Counted from the first letter of the stretch, positions 28,774 through 37,375 are shown. The stretch is DNA of 64,000 nt from Arthrobacter mobilis (GCF_012395835.1 NZ_JAAZSQ010000009.1:431-64430); one strand, 5' to 3'. Translations and numbers: made by a program. Notes: generated by a model not told the origin, from the letters alone.

Positions 28774-28812
28774 CTTGTTCGCTTCGGGTTTGATCCGCTG
28801 CGGACTCATAAA

Positions 28813-28841
28813 ACTATAGGGCCTCCGCCGGAAAAATCCAA
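28813..28841 (-). promoter_or_regulatory. Promoter of the tRNA operon
   Basis: On the minus strand TTGGAT (28836-28841) and TATAGT (28813-28818) are 17 bases apart, a good sigma-70-type promoter. Transcription would start near 28806, about 33 bases before mature tRNA-Glu. Confidence 0.65.
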
Positions 28842-28877
28842 AACGGCACTCCGGCCCCTTGTTTCCAGGGGTTTCCG

Positions 28878-29384
28878 CTAGCGGGGCACGCCGATGACCG
28901 TCCCGCCAATCAGCTCCAGCGGCACCGGGCCGTAGTCCCGCGAGTCGATGGAACGCTCGCGGTTGTCGCCCATGACGAACACCGTGCCGGCCGGCACGAA
29001 GGTGCGCGGATAGTAGGTGCCGTCGATCGTGGCCGGATCCACGAAGGGCTCCTCCACCGGGACCGAATCCACGTACAGCACGGCGTCGCGGACCTCGACC
29101 CGCTGCCCGCCGGCGGCCACCACGCGCTTGACCACACGCGTTCCGTCCACCGGGGAGGTGAAGACCACCAGGTCCCCGGGGCCGACCCCGGCCAGCACCG
29201 GCCCCGGCTTGAAGACGAAGACCAGGCCGCCCGCCGCCAGCGTCGGTTCCATGCTGTCCGAGGCCACGGCCACCGGCTCCAGGACCCAGAGCCGGAGGGC
29301 CAGCAGGCCCAGGAGCAGCGCGGCAGCGGCCGGCAGGGCGGTCCGGCCCCGCCGCCGGAGGCGGTGGGCGGGACGCCGTGCCAT
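28878..29384 (-). CDS. lepB: Signal peptidase I
   Basis: A 168-residue S26A signal peptidase with one N-terminal membrane segment (about 17-34). The catalytic Ser44 lies in SDSMEPTL and the general base Lys86 in RVVKRVVA; GDNRERSIDSRDYGPV is the conserved box E. It removes signal peptides from exported proteins at the outer membrane face. Short relative to E. coli LepB but normal for actinobacteria. It lies between the tRNA cluster and the multicopper oxidase gene, 11 bases behind the latter, so it may be cotranscribed with it. Confidence 0.93.
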   Translation of the reverse strand: MARRPAHRLRRRGRTALPAAAALLLGLLALRLWVLEPVAVASDSMEPTLAAGGLVFVFKPGPVLAGVGPGDLVVFTSPVDGTRVVKRVVAAGGQRVEVRDAVLYVDSVPVEEPFVDPATIDGTYYPRTFVPAGTVFVMGDNRERSIDSRDYGPVPLELIGGTVIGVPR

Positions 29385-29395
29385 GGCCGGCGGGC

Positions 29396-31021
29396 CTAGT
29401 CGGTGTCCGGATCCGGCTGGCAGGGTGCTGCGCTGATCGGATCGTGCTCGTCAGGGTCGTCCTCGCCCAGGCCGACCCGGAACTGGATCATCATCGAATG
29501 GTCCTCGTGCGGCAGGTTGTGGCAGTGGACCATGTAGCGGCCCTTGTGCGGGCCGAATTTCATGGCCAGCTCCACCTTTTCGCCCTCGCCGACGTAGACC
29601 ACGTCCTTGGGGCCCCGCTCATAGGGGAACGGGGCCTTGCCGTTGCGGCTGAGGATCTTGAAGTCGACCAGGTGGATGTGCATCGGGTGGAACCAGCCGC
29701 CGGACTTGTTCTCGAACTCCCAGACCTCCACGGCCCCCAGCCGCGGGTCGGCGCTGGCCAACTTGAAGTTGCTGGCGATCACGTCTTCCCAGGTGACCTC
29801 GTTGATTGTCCAGGGCTTGCCCACGTCGGCGCGCTGGACCCGGAAGGAGCGCTTCTCCTCCGCATCCCCGCGCGTCAGCTGCATCACTTCGCTGCCCGCC
29901 AGCGTGCCGGGGATCTGGTTCCACTTCGGGTCCAGCTTCATGGCGCTTTCGCTGGGCGGTGCGACGACGTCGAAGGCCATGATCTTGTTCGTATGGTCGT
30001 AGTCGCGGTTGTTCGGGTTGGACAGGTTCCGCAGCTCGATGCGCTGGCCCGGCCGGTACTTGCTGAAATCGATCAGCACCTCGTACCGTTCGGCCGGGCC
30101 GTGCCGCCAATTGCGCACCGACTGGGTCGCCGGCATCAGGCCGCCGTCGGTGGCCACGATGTGGACCGCATCCCCGGTGCTCAGCGTCGGGCGGTACGAG
30201 CGCGAGATCGAGGCGTTGAGGATGCGGAAGCGGTAGACCCGGGGCTGGACCTTCATCACCGGCCAGGGCCGGCCGTTGACCAGGATCACATCCCCCCACA
30301 GGCCCGAACGGTCGCGGTCGTCGTAGCCAAGGCTGCCGTCGGAGGCAAACATCGCGTCGCTGATCACCAGCGGAACATCGAAGGCCCCCTGCGGCAGCAG
30401 TTCCCGCTCCACCGGATCATGCATCAGGTACAGGCCGGCGAGCCCGGAGTACACGTTCTGGGCCGTGAAGTGGACGCCGTGGTCGTGGTACCAGAGCGTG
30501 CGGGCCGGCTGGAAGTTCGGGTAGTGGTAGTCCTTGTAGAACCCGGCAGGGGTCACGTCGCTGGCGTAGCCGTCGTATTCGGGCAGCGTGGCCGAGCCGT
30601 GCAGGTGCGTGGACGTGGCCATCAGGTAGCCGAGCTTCGGATGGTTCTTCGGCAGCTGGTTGCGCACCTTCACCACCGCGCGCGTACCCTGCTCCAGCTC
30701 GATGGTGGGGCCGGGGAAGAGCCCGTTGTAGCCCAGGATGCTGGTCTTCTTCCGGGGCAGGATCTGGGCATCGGCCTGCCGCATGGTGATCCGGTAGTGG
30801 TTGACGGTGGCGCCGTCCGCATCCACCGAGGTGGACGCCGGCCTGAGCGGGGCCGGCCGGTAGAACGCGGCCGCATAGGGCCTGGGCATGTCCCGGGAAC
30901 CGAGCTGGCTCGCGGACTTTGCCGAAACGGTCGATATCGGCACTGTCACCAGGCCGGCACCGACCAGTCCGAGACCTCCCAGGCCTCCCAGCTTCAACAA
31001 ATCCCGCCTGCTTACTGACAT
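29396..31021 (-). CDS. Tat-exported multicopper oxidase
   Basis: A 541-residue three-cupredoxin oxidase. The N-terminus SRRDLLKLGGLGGLGLVGAG is a twin-arginine signal. All four copper-binding blocks are present: STHLHGSA, WYHDHGVH, HPMHIHLV and HCHNLPHEDHSMM, the last with the type-1 Cys and axial Met. The sequence resembles the bilirubin oxidase/CotA/phenoxazinone synthase group, which oxidises phenolics, bilirubin or metal ions with O2. Metal detoxification is plausible given nearby CDF and CopC genes, but the substrate is not readable. Signal peptidase I follows. Confidence 0.92.
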   Translation of the reverse strand: MSVSRRDLLKLGGLGGLGLVGAGLVTVPISTVSAKSASQLGSRDMPRPYAAAFYRPAPLRPASTSVDADGATVNHYRITMRQADAQILPRKKTSILGYNGLFPGPTIELEQGTRAVVKVRNQLPKNHPKLGYLMATSTHLHGSATLPEYDGYASDVTPAGFYKDYHYPNFQPARTLWYHDHGVHFTAQNVYSGLAGLYLMHDPVERELLPQGAFDVPLVISDAMFASDGSLGYDDRDRSGLWGDVILVNGRPWPVMKVQPRVYRFRILNASISRSYRPTLSTGDAVHIVATDGGLMPATQSVRNWRHGPAERYEVLIDFSKYRPGQRIELRNLSNPNNRDYDHTNKIMAFDVVAPPSESAMKLDPKWNQIPGTLAGSEVMQLTRGDAEEKRSFRVQRADVGKPWTINEVTWEDVIASNFKLASADPRLGAVEVWEFENKSGGWFHPMHIHLVDFKILSRNGKAPFPYERGPKDVVYVGEGEKVELAMKFGPHKGRYMVHCHNLPHEDHSMMIQFRVGLGEDDPDEHDPISAAPCQPDPDTD

Positions 31022-31071
31022 TTCGAGCCACCCTCCCTAAAGATGACTGGTGTTACATGACATCGGGGCGC

Positions 31072-31605
31072 TCAATTGCCGCTGTGATGCTCTTTGCCCA
31101 GCGACAGCCGCGTGCCCGCCGGGCCTTCCAGGACCAGGGCGATGGCCTGGTCCGGCAGCTCGAAAACCATGGTGGCCCCCACGGAGTCGCCCCGTTCCAA
31201 GGTGGTGGGCCCCGGCGAAGCCCACAGCGGATGGGGCCGGCCGGAGCCGAGCCCGTCCACCACGAAGGCACCGGGGTCCAGTTCCAGTCCGCCGGGCTCG
31301 ATGGCCGTGAACTGGACCTGGACCCGCACCCGGTGGGCGCCTTCCTGCACCTGCTGCTGGAGGGAAGCCGCGGGAGAAGGCGGTTCCCATCCATCCGATT
31401 CCACCGGGATGATGCCGGTGATGACTGCTATTCCGCCCGGCACCTCGGCCGGAGCGCCGAGCTGGGTGCTCGGCCTGGCCTGGGCGGTCATGAACAGGTA
31501 GCCGAACCCGGCCGCGAGGATGCACAGCATCACCAGCGGAATGACCACCAGCCGGCGACGCCGGCCCGGCACGGGGCGGGTTTCCTGCTCCGGAAGAACT
31601 AACAT
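31072..31605 (-). CDS. Membrane-anchored hypothetical protein
   Basis: A 177-residue protein with a basic N-terminus (PGRRRRL), one membrane segment (LVVIPLVMLCILAAGFGYLFM) and an extracytoplasmic domain of about 130 residues that looks strand-rich (HRVRVQVQFTAIEPGGLELDPGAFVVDG, TTLERGDSVGATMVFELP), similar in style to DUF4352/immunoglobulin-like domains; I do not assign a family. ATG at 31605 is preferred over a TTG further upstream inside the inverted repeat. The multicopper oxidase gene follows after 50 bases, so they may form an operon. The promoter region contains the perfect repeat 31622-31661. Confidence 0.7.
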   Translation of the reverse strand: MLVLPEQETRPVPGRRRRLVVIPLVMLCILAAGFGYLFMTAQARPSTQLGAPAEVPGGIAVITGIIPVESDGWEPPSPAASLQQQVQEGAHRVRVQVQFTAIEPGGLELDPGAFVVDGLGSGRPHPLWASPGPTTLERGDSVGATMVFELPDQAIALVLEGPAGTRLSLGKEHHSGN

Positions 31606-31621
31606 GGCGACAAATTTCGCA

Positions 31622-31661
31622 CCGCCAGCTTGGAGAAAACCTAGCTTCTCCAAGCTGGCGG
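31622..31661. repeat. Perfect 16-bp inverted repeat in a divergent promoter
   Basis: CCGCCAGCTTGGAGAA at 31622-31637 is repeated as its exact complement at 31646-31661, around an 8-base centre AACCTAGC. It fills half of the 78-base gap between two divergent genes. On the minus strand the centre gives TAGGTT, a possible -10, and the right arm overlaps the expected -35 of the plus-strand gene. Candidate operator for a dimeric repressor. Confidence 0.7.
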
Positions 31662-31683
31662 ACAGGCCGGTAAAGTCGGATAC

Positions 31684-32064
31684 GTGCCGGTGGAAATGTC
31701 AGTGCGGGAATTCGAGGACGCTGTCAATGAAGCGATTGACCGCATCCCCGAAGAGCTTGCCCGCCAGATGGCCACCATGGCGAACGTCGCCGTGGTCGTC
31801 GAGGACGAATACCTGCCGCGTCCCGGGGATGACCCGGGGCTGGAACTGCTGGGCCTGTACGAGGGGATCCCGCTGACCGAGCGCGGTTCCTGGTGGGACG
31901 CCGGCTCCCTGCCGGACCGGATCTCCCTGTTCCGCGGTCCCATCCTGCGGGCCTGCAGCAGCCGCGAGGAAGTGGTCCACGAGATCAAGGTGACCGTGGT
32001 TCACGAGGTGGCCCACTACTTCGGCATCGACGATGTCCGCCTGCACGAACTGGGGTGGGGGTGA
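31684..32064 (+). CDS. Small zincin-type metallopeptidase family protein
   Basis: A 126-residue protein of the small metallopeptidase family with HEVAHYFGIDDVRLHELGW: a HExxH zinc helix plus a downstream Asp as a probable third ligand, after the typical opening FEDAVNEAIDRIPEELARQM. The substrate is unknown. The GTG at 31684 is chosen because TAAAGT (31671-31676) lies 7 bases upstream, implying a leaderless mRNA; ATG at 31696 is the alternative. The CDF gene begins 2 bases after its stop. Confidence 0.85.
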   Translation: MPVEMSVREFEDAVNEAIDRIPEELARQMATMANVAVVVEDEYLPRPGDDPGLELLGLYEGIPLTERGSWWDAGSLPDRISLFRGPILRACSSREEVVHEIKVTVVHEVAHYFGIDDVRLHELGWG

Positions 32065-32066
32065 GG

Positions 32067-33047
32067 ATGGGACACAGCCACGTCCGCTCCCCCGGACGCA
32101 ACCGGGGCCATAGTCATAGGCACGGCCACGGACACGGACACGGCCTGACCGGCCCGGGCACCGCCACCGGCAGGCACCGGCGCAGGCTCTTCTGGGTGGT
32201 GGGCATCACCCTGGCCGTGGTGGCGGTCCAGGTGGCCGGCGCCATCCTGTCCGGGTCGCTGGCGCTGCTGGCCGACGCCGGCCACATGCTTTCCGACGCC
32301 GCGGGCGTGTCCATCGCGCTGCTCGCGGCCTGGATCGCCACCCGGCCGGCCTCGGACCGGCGCACCTACGGCTACCAGCGGGCCGAGGTCCTGGCGGCCC
32401 TGGCCAACGCCGCGCTGCTGGTGGTAATCGCCGTCGTCATTTTCCTGGAGGCGCTGCGCCGCTTCAATGCCGTGCCGCAGATCCACACCGGGACCATGCT
32501 CCTGGCCGCCGTCCTGGGCGCGGCCGCGAACCTGGTGTGCCTGCTGATCCTGCGCGGGGGCCAGGCCGAGAGCCTGAACGTGCGCGGCGCCTACCTGGAG
32601 GTGCTCGGGGACCTGCTCGGCTCGCTGGCAGTGATTGCGGCCGCCGTGGTGATCACGCTGACCGGTTTCCGCCAGGCGGACGCCATCGCCTCCATCCTGA
32701 TCGCAGTGATGATCCTGCCGCGGGCCTGGAGCCTGCTGCGCGACGTGGTGAATGTGCTGCTCGAAGCCACGCCGAAGGGTGTGGACGTGGCCTCGGTGCG
32801 CGAGCATATCCAGGCCGCCGCGGGCGTGGTGGACGTGCACGATATCCACATCTGGACCATCACCTCCGGCGTCCCGGTGTTCTCTGCCCATGTGGTGGTC
32901 GAGGACGAGGCGCTCAATGCGGACGGGCTGGACCGGGTCCTGGACCGGCTTTCCAGCTGCCTGGGGGACCATTTCGACACCGCGCACTGCACGTTCCAGG
33001 TGGAGCCGGCCTCGCACGCGGTCCACGAGACCCGGCACCACGACTGA
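32067..33047 (+). CDS. Cation diffusion facilitator (CDF) efflux pump
   Basis: A 326-residue CDF transporter of the zinc/cobalt (CzcD/ZitB) type. A His-rich N-terminus (GHSHRHGHGHGHG) is followed by six membrane segments; the zinc site motifs are ADAGHMLSDAAG (helix II) and GDLLGSLAVIAAA (helix V). The cytoplasmic C-terminal domain has VHDIHIWTITSG and CTFQVE. It exports divalent cations by proton exchange. ATG at 32067 is preceded by GGGTGAGG and lies 2 bases after the metallopeptidase gene, so both share a transcript. Confidence 0.94.
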   Translation: MGHSHVRSPGRNRGHSHRHGHGHGHGLTGPGTATGRHRRRLFWVVGITLAVVAVQVAGAILSGSLALLADAGHMLSDAAGVSIALLAAWIATRPASDRRTYGYQRAEVLAALANAALLVVIAVVIFLEALRRFNAVPQIHTGTMLLAAVLGAAANLVCLLILRGGQAESLNVRGAYLEVLGDLLGSLAVIAAAVVITLTGFRQADAIASILIAVMILPRAWSLLRDVVNVLLEATPKGVDVASVREHIQAAAGVVDVHDIHIWTITSGVPVFSAHVVVEDEALNADGLDRVLDRLSSCLGDHFDTAHCTFQVEPASHAVHETRHHD

Positions 33048-33053
33048 AAACCC

Positions 33054-34076
33054 TCAGGCCTGGTCCTCCGGCATCGGGCCGAAGTTCTTCCGGTCCTCCA
33101 GGCGCGGGTCCTTGGTATCCGGGACCACCATTACCGGGCCCTTGGCATGGTGCAGCACGCCCTGGCTGGTGGATCCGAGCAGCATGCCCGCGAAGCCGCC
33201 GCGGCCGCGGGTGCCCAGCACCACCAGCTCGGCGGTACGGGTCGCATCGATCAGCAGCTCGATGGGCGAACCCTCCAGCACCTCGCCGGTGACCGGCAGG
33301 CCCGGGAAATGGCTCTGGAGCCAGGCCACGCCGGCGTCCAGCTGCTCCTTGATGTCCGCATAGAGTGCGTCCCGGTCAAGCGGCGCCGGCACCCAGGCCA
33401 GCGAGCCGGTAAACGGCGGCAGCGCGCAGACCACCTTCAGCGGGTAGCCCCAGCGCTCGGCCTGCTCGGCCGCGGCCAGCATGGCCGACCGGGCCTGCTC
33501 CGAGCCGTCCACGCCCACCACGACCACCTTCTCCACCTCCTGGGGGCCCACCGGAGGCTGCTTCTTGCTGCGCGGGACCTCCAGGTCCGTCTGGCCCAGA
33601 CGCGGCGCGCAGGCCAGCGGCACGGTCACGGTGGGGCACTTGGCGTGCGCCGGTACCGCGCTGCTGACGGAGCCAAGCAGCCGCCCCACGAAGCCGCCCC
33701 GGCCACGGGTGCCCACCACCAGCAGTTCCGCTTCCTCGGACAGGTCCAGCAGCACCCCGGCGGCGTCCCCGGTTTCGACGGCGGGATGGACGTCGATCCC
33801 GTAGCCGGCGATCCTGGCCACCGCCTGCTCCAGCACGGCCTCGGCGCCTTCGCGGATCACCTGGTCATCGAGGGTAGCGTAGCCGGCGTCCATGCTCGAT
33901 GCGGCGAAGACCGGGATGGTGTAGGCGGTAATCACATGCAGCGGCGTCCTGCGGGCCGCAGCTTCCCGGGCAGCCCACGTCAACGCGCACAGGCTCTGGT
34001 CCGAGCCGTCCACGCCGGCCACGATGCCGTGCCGGCCGGCACCTGCCCGGGCACCCCCGGCTGATGCTTCTGTCAT
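33054..34076 (-). CDS. Tandem universal stress protein
   Basis: A 340-residue protein of two UspA domains (about 17-155 and 180-320). Each opens with a VVGVDGSEQ-type strand and carries the ATP-binding loop GTRGRGGF..-x-LLGS. Such proteins accumulate in stress or stationary phase. The ATG at 34076 has GGGAGGG upstream. It is convergent with the CDF gene, the stop codons being six bases apart, with no hairpin visible between them. Confidence 0.92.
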   Translation of the reverse strand: MTEASAGGARAGAGRHGIVAGVDGSDQSLCALTWAAREAAARRTPLHVITAYTIPVFAASSMDAGYATLDDQVIREGAEAVLEQAVARIAGYGIDVHPAVETGDAAGVLLDLSEEAELLVVGTRGRGGFVGRLLGSVSSAVPAHAKCPTVTVPLACAPRLGQTDLEVPRSKKQPPVGPQEVEKVVVVGVDGSEQARSAMLAAAEQAERWGYPLKVVCALPPFTGSLAWVPAPLDRDALYADIKEQLDAGVAWLQSHFPGLPVTGEVLEGSPIELLIDATRTAELVVLGTRGRGGFAGMLLGSTSQGVLHHAKGPVMVVPDTKDPRLEDRKNFGPMPEDQA

Positions 34077-34272
34077 GGCTAACCCTCCCTTGACCTGCGG
34101 TTCCGGCATCATCGCCGGTAACCTCAGAATACTCCGCGGGCACGCCCGCGCTGCAGACCTTCTCCGCCGACCGAAAGTTCTGTAGGCTGCGAGGACGCGC
34201 TGGCCGGGGACTCCCCGGCCAGCGGGTTGTGACCGGGGCCCGCAGGTCCCCGCCCGTACCGTCCGAGGAGGC

Positions 34273-34878
34273 ATGTTGGTGCCGGTATCCGCCGAGGGAT
34301 TGCCTGCCGAATCCACCACCACGGTGGTGATCGGGGCCGGGCTGCCCGGCCTGGCCGTCGCCAGCGAACTGTCCCGGCGCGGGGTCCGGCCGATTGTGGT
34401 CGAAGGGCTCGGCGGTGCCCGTCCCCCCGCGGCCCCGCCGTGCAGCATCATGACCGACCCGGTTTCGCTGACCGAACGCAGCGAGCTGCTGCGCCTGCTG
34501 CAGGGATACGCCGCCAGCCGCTGCCTGGACGTCCGCCGCAGCACCTTCGCCCGGCAGGTCAGCCTGGTACCCGGGATCGGCATGCCGGTGCCGGAATCCG
34601 GGCCGGAGGGGGCCCGCCGCCAGTGGCGGATCCAGACCGACCGCTCGGTGCTGCTGGCCGACACCGTGGTGCTGACCGGTTGCCCGCAGAGCCAGATACG
34701 CCGCTTCCTGCGGGGCCTGGGCCTGCGCCTCGGCGCCGACATCGCGGCCACGCTGCGGAACCTCGGCCTGTACCTGGTGGGCATGGCAGGGCTGCTGACG
34801 CCGACCACCCGGGAGATCGTGCGCGAGGCCAAAATGGTCGGCGGCGCGATCGCCGGCGGCCGGCCGTGGCCGGCCTAG
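34273..34878 (+). CDS. Rossmann-only FAD/NAD-binding protein
   Basis: A 201-residue protein with one dinucleotide-binding motif TVVIGAGLPGLAVASELSRRG (about 17-37) leading to IVVEG, as in FAD-dependent oxidoreductases. Only about half the length of a full oxidoreductase is present; the rest (residues 60-200) includes VLLADTVVLTGCPQ, typical of the second nucleotide-binding half, but no substrate domain. GAGGAGG lies in front of the ATG, so it is expressed as such. It could be an electron-transfer partner or a reduced enzyme. It converges with copC, overlapping by 4 bases. Confidence 0.68.
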   Translation: MLVPVSAEGLPAESTTTVVIGAGLPGLAVASELSRRGVRPIVVEGLGGARPPAAPPCSIMTDPVSLTERSELLRLLQGYAASRCLDVRRSTFARQVSLVPGIGMPVPESGPEGARRQWRIQTDRSVLLADTVVLTGCPQSQIRRFLRGLGLRLGADIAATLRNLGLYLVGMAGLLTPTTREIVREAKMVGGAIAGGRPWPA

Positions 34879-35474
34879 CCCTGCTGCCGGCCGCCGCCCA
34901 GCCGCCGTCGGGCCGTGACGGCGATAATGACAGCGAGGACCACCAGGACCGCTGCCATGCCGATGACGCTCCATGGCACCGCCGGCTCATCCGGGGCCGC
35001 GGCGGCCGGGGCCCCGGTCGCGGTCTCGATCGGTTCCGGCAGGCCCGCCGTCGGCTGCGCGGACGCCGCCGGGGTCCCCTGGCCGCCGGCAGTGACAGTG
35101 AAGCCGAACGACCCCTCGATCGGATGCGAGTCCGAGGAGGCCACGCGCCACAGGACGGTGTACCCGCCCGCCGGGGCGCCCGGCTTGATCCGCTGGGTGG
35201 CCCTCCGGTCCGTGATGACCACGTCCCCGTCCGCCCAGTCCGTTCCCGCGCTGTCCTGGATCCGGACCTCGGAACCCAGCCCGATCGGCACGTTGCTGAA
35301 CGTGAGCACCAGCTCACCGGGCATTGCCTCCAGCTCGGCGCCGTCGGCAGGCGCGCTCGAGACCAGCTCGTCATGGGCCTGGGCGGCGGACGGGACCAGG
35401 AGGGCACCGGCCAGCAGCAGGACCGTAGTGATGAACCTGACGAGGACGGCAAGGGCATGCGGAGGCTTTTTCAC
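34875..35474 (-). CDS. copC: CopC-domain copper resistance protein
   Basis: A 199-residue exported protein: signal peptide (about 1-33, ending SAAQA), a CopC beta-sandwich of about 95 residues beginning with the copper-ligand histidine (AHDELVSSAPADG) and containing SDSHPIEGSFGF, an Ala/Pro-rich linker, and a C-terminal membrane segment (WSVIGMAAVLVVLAVIIAV). It binds copper in the periplasm-equivalent space. GTG at 35474 lies 6 bases after TAGGCT (minus strand 35481-35486): leaderless. No CopD-like domain is attached. Confidence 0.9.
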   Translation of the reverse strand: MKKPPHALAVLVRFITTVLLLAGALLVPSAAQAHDELVSSAPADGAELEAMPGELVLTFSNVPIGLGSEVRIQDSAGTDWADGDVVITDRRATQRIKPGAPAGGYTVLWRVASSDSHPIEGSFGFTVTAGGQGTPAASAQPTAGLPEPIETATGAPAAAAPDEPAVPWSVIGMAAVLVVLAVIIAVTARRRLGGGRQQG

Positions 35475-35547
35475 CCCTCCAGCCTACGTCGAGGCGCTAG
35501 GATGCATTCGAATCCCCACACTCCAAACCGTCTCGGAGGACATTCCC

Positions 35548-37011
35548 ATGCCCGATAAGGGAACCGCACTGGCCAAACGCGGCACGGTGCGGGGCAAGCT
35601 GGACAGTTATTTCGAAATCACCAAGCGGGGGTCCACCTACTCGCGCGAGATCCGCGGCGGCCTGGCCACGTTCTTCGCCATGAGCTACATCGTGGTGCTG
35701 AACCCGCTGATCCTCAGCGGGGCCGATGCCAGCGGCGCCGAACTCGGCGGCGCGCGGGTTGCCGCCGTGACCGCCCTGGTCGCCGGCGTGCTGACCATCA
35801 TTATGGGCGCCTGGGCGCGCTACCCCTTCGCCCTCGCCACCGGCCTGGGCGTGAACGCCTTCGTCGCCGTCACCGTGGCCAGCAACCCGGAGCTGACCTG
35901 GCCGGATGTGATGGGCCTGGTGGTCCTCTCCGGCATCACGATGCTGATCCTGGTCCTCACCGGCTTCCGCACGGCCGTGTTCCGGGCCGTGCCGGCCAGC
36001 CTCAAAACAGCCATCGTGGTGGGCATCGGCCTGTTCATCGCGCTCATCGGCCTGGTCAACGCCGGCTTCGTCCGGCGCATCCCGGACGTCGCCGGCACCA
36101 CCGTCCCGGTGGGCCTGGGCTTCGAGGGCAAGCTGGTCGGCTGGCCGACGCTGGTCTTCATCGTCGGCCTGATCCTGACCATTGCCCTGGTGGTGCGCAA
36201 GGTCAGGGGCGCCATCCTGATCGGCATCGCGGCCTCCACCGTGCTGGCGCTGATCGTCGAGGCCGTGGCGCGGCCCGGGTCCCAGGGAGCGGGGGATCCG
36301 GCCGGCTGGTCGCTGGTCACCCCGAGCCTGCCGGCCTGGAGCGCGCCGGACCTGAGCCTGCTGGGCCAGGTCAATGTCTTCGGTGCCTTCGGCGAGCTCG
36401 GCGTCATGGGCGCCTCCCTGCTGGCCTTCGCCATCCTGCTGAGCATTTTCTTCGACGCCATGGGCACCATGGTGGGCCTGGCCAACGAGGCCGGGCTGAC
36501 GGACGAGGAAGGCAACATCCCGCACGTGGACCGCGTCCTGCTGGTGGACGCCGCCGGCGCCATCGCCGGCGGCGCGGCCTCGGTGTCCTCCAACCAGATC
36601 TACGTCGAATCCGGCGCAGGCATCGGCGAAGGGGCCCGCACCGGCCTGGCCAGCATCGTCACCGGCCTGCTGTTCATTGTCGCGATGTTCTTCACCCCGC
36701 TGATCTACCTGGTGCCGTTCGAGGCCGTGGCCCCGGCCCTGGTCGTCGTCGGCTTCATGATGGTGGCGCAGGTGGGCAGAATCGACTGGGCTGACTGGGG
36801 CGTGGCCATCCCGGCCTTCCTGACCTTCTCGCTGATGCCGTTCACCTACTCCATTGCCAACGGCCTGGGTGCCGGCTTCATCGCCTATGTGGTGATCCGC
36901 AGCGTCCAGGGCCGGGTGAAGGACATCCATCCGCTGATGTGGGCCGTGGCCGCCGCCTTCGTCATCTTCTTCGGTATCGGCCCGATCGAGCAGCTCGCCG
37001 GCCTCTCCTGA
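35548..37011 (+). CDS. NCS2-family purine permease
   Basis: A 487-residue cytoplasmic-membrane transporter of the AzgA/PbuG (guanine-hypoxanthine) branch of NCS2. It shows REIRGGLATFFAMSYIVVLNPLIL, ATGLGVNAFVA, FFDAMGTMVGLANEAG and SSNQIYVESGAGIGEGARTGL, family signatures. About 12-14 membrane segments. ATG at 35548 has GGAGGA. A candidate structured RNA is encoded downstream on the other strand. Confidence 0.94.
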   Translation: MPDKGTALAKRGTVRGKLDSYFEITKRGSTYSREIRGGLATFFAMSYIVVLNPLILSGADASGAELGGARVAAVTALVAGVLTIIMGAWARYPFALATGLGVNAFVAVTVASNPELTWPDVMGLVVLSGITMLILVLTGFRTAVFRAVPASLKTAIVVGIGLFIALIGLVNAGFVRRIPDVAGTTVPVGLGFEGKLVGWPTLVFIVGLILTIALVVRKVRGAILIGIAASTVLALIVEAVARPGSQGAGDPAGWSLVTPSLPAWSAPDLSLLGQVNVFGAFGELGVMGASLLAFAILLSIFFDAMGTMVGLANEAGLTDEEGNIPHVDRVLLVDAAGAIAGGAASVSSNQIYVESGAGIGEGARTGLASIVTGLLFIVAMFFTPLIYLVPFEAVAPALVVVGFMMVAQVGRIDWADWGVAIPAFLTFSLMPFTYSIANGLGAGFIAYVVIRSVQGRVKDIHPLMWAVAAAFVIFFGIGPIEQLAGLS

Positions 37012-37041
37012 CTCCGGCAGCACCTGCCGCCCTCAGTGGTG

Positions 37042-37259
37042 AAACGTTAAAACCAGGATGCCGGGCGCTTGGCCTAACTTGGGGGGATTAGGCGAGCAGC
37101 ACCCGGCATCCGGCGCCGGACCGGGGTCCGGCCGAGCAGTCCGCGATCGCTCCAGCCACCATCCATAGTGTCGAAGCTTGCAGTTCGCCAGGACTGCCTC
37201 CGCAGCCGGCCGGAAACGGCCTGGCTGCGGGCCTGTTACAGCCGCTGACCGGCTGTTCG
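37042..37259 (-). ncRNA. Candidate structured small RNA
   Basis: No protein gene fills this gap. On the minus strand a promoter (37266-37295) leads into about 215 bases that contain five hairpins: 37238-37256 (7 bp), 37200-37230 (13 bp with one bulge), 37180-37197 (5 bp), 37115-37132 (7 bp) and 37056-37111, a 10-bp stem enclosing a 6-bp stem whose loop holds six C's (TCCCCCCAAG). The last stem is followed by TGGTTTTAACGTTT, a plausible terminator. I cannot match it to a known family; the six-C loop recalls 6C RNA but only one such loop is present. Confidence 0.6.
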
Positions 37260-37265
37260 TTCTAA

Positions 37266-37295
37266 ATCATACAAAGAAATTACCGGTGAGTCACA
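37266..37295 (-). promoter_or_regulatory. Promoter for the candidate small RNA
   Basis: Minus-strand TGTGAC (37290-37295) and TATGAT (37266-37271) are 18 bases apart and unlike the surrounding GC-rich sequence. Initiation would fall near 37259, just before the first hairpin. Confidence 0.6.
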
Positions 37296-37375
37296 AAGCA
37301 AGGTTGCCATTTGGAAAACTTCCGTAGCTTGTGCGGAATCGCGGCCGTCCGGCCGCCTGCCGGCGGCAAAAGCCG

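Noticed and set aside
37072-37093. Calling the RNA gap a 6C RNA
   Set aside because: The 6C family as I know it has two C-rich loops; only one is visible here, so no family name is given.
37150-37171. 30-codon frame on the minus strand starting at ATG within the RNA region
   Set aside because: It has no ribosome-binding site and runs through hairpins; a structured RNA explains the region better.
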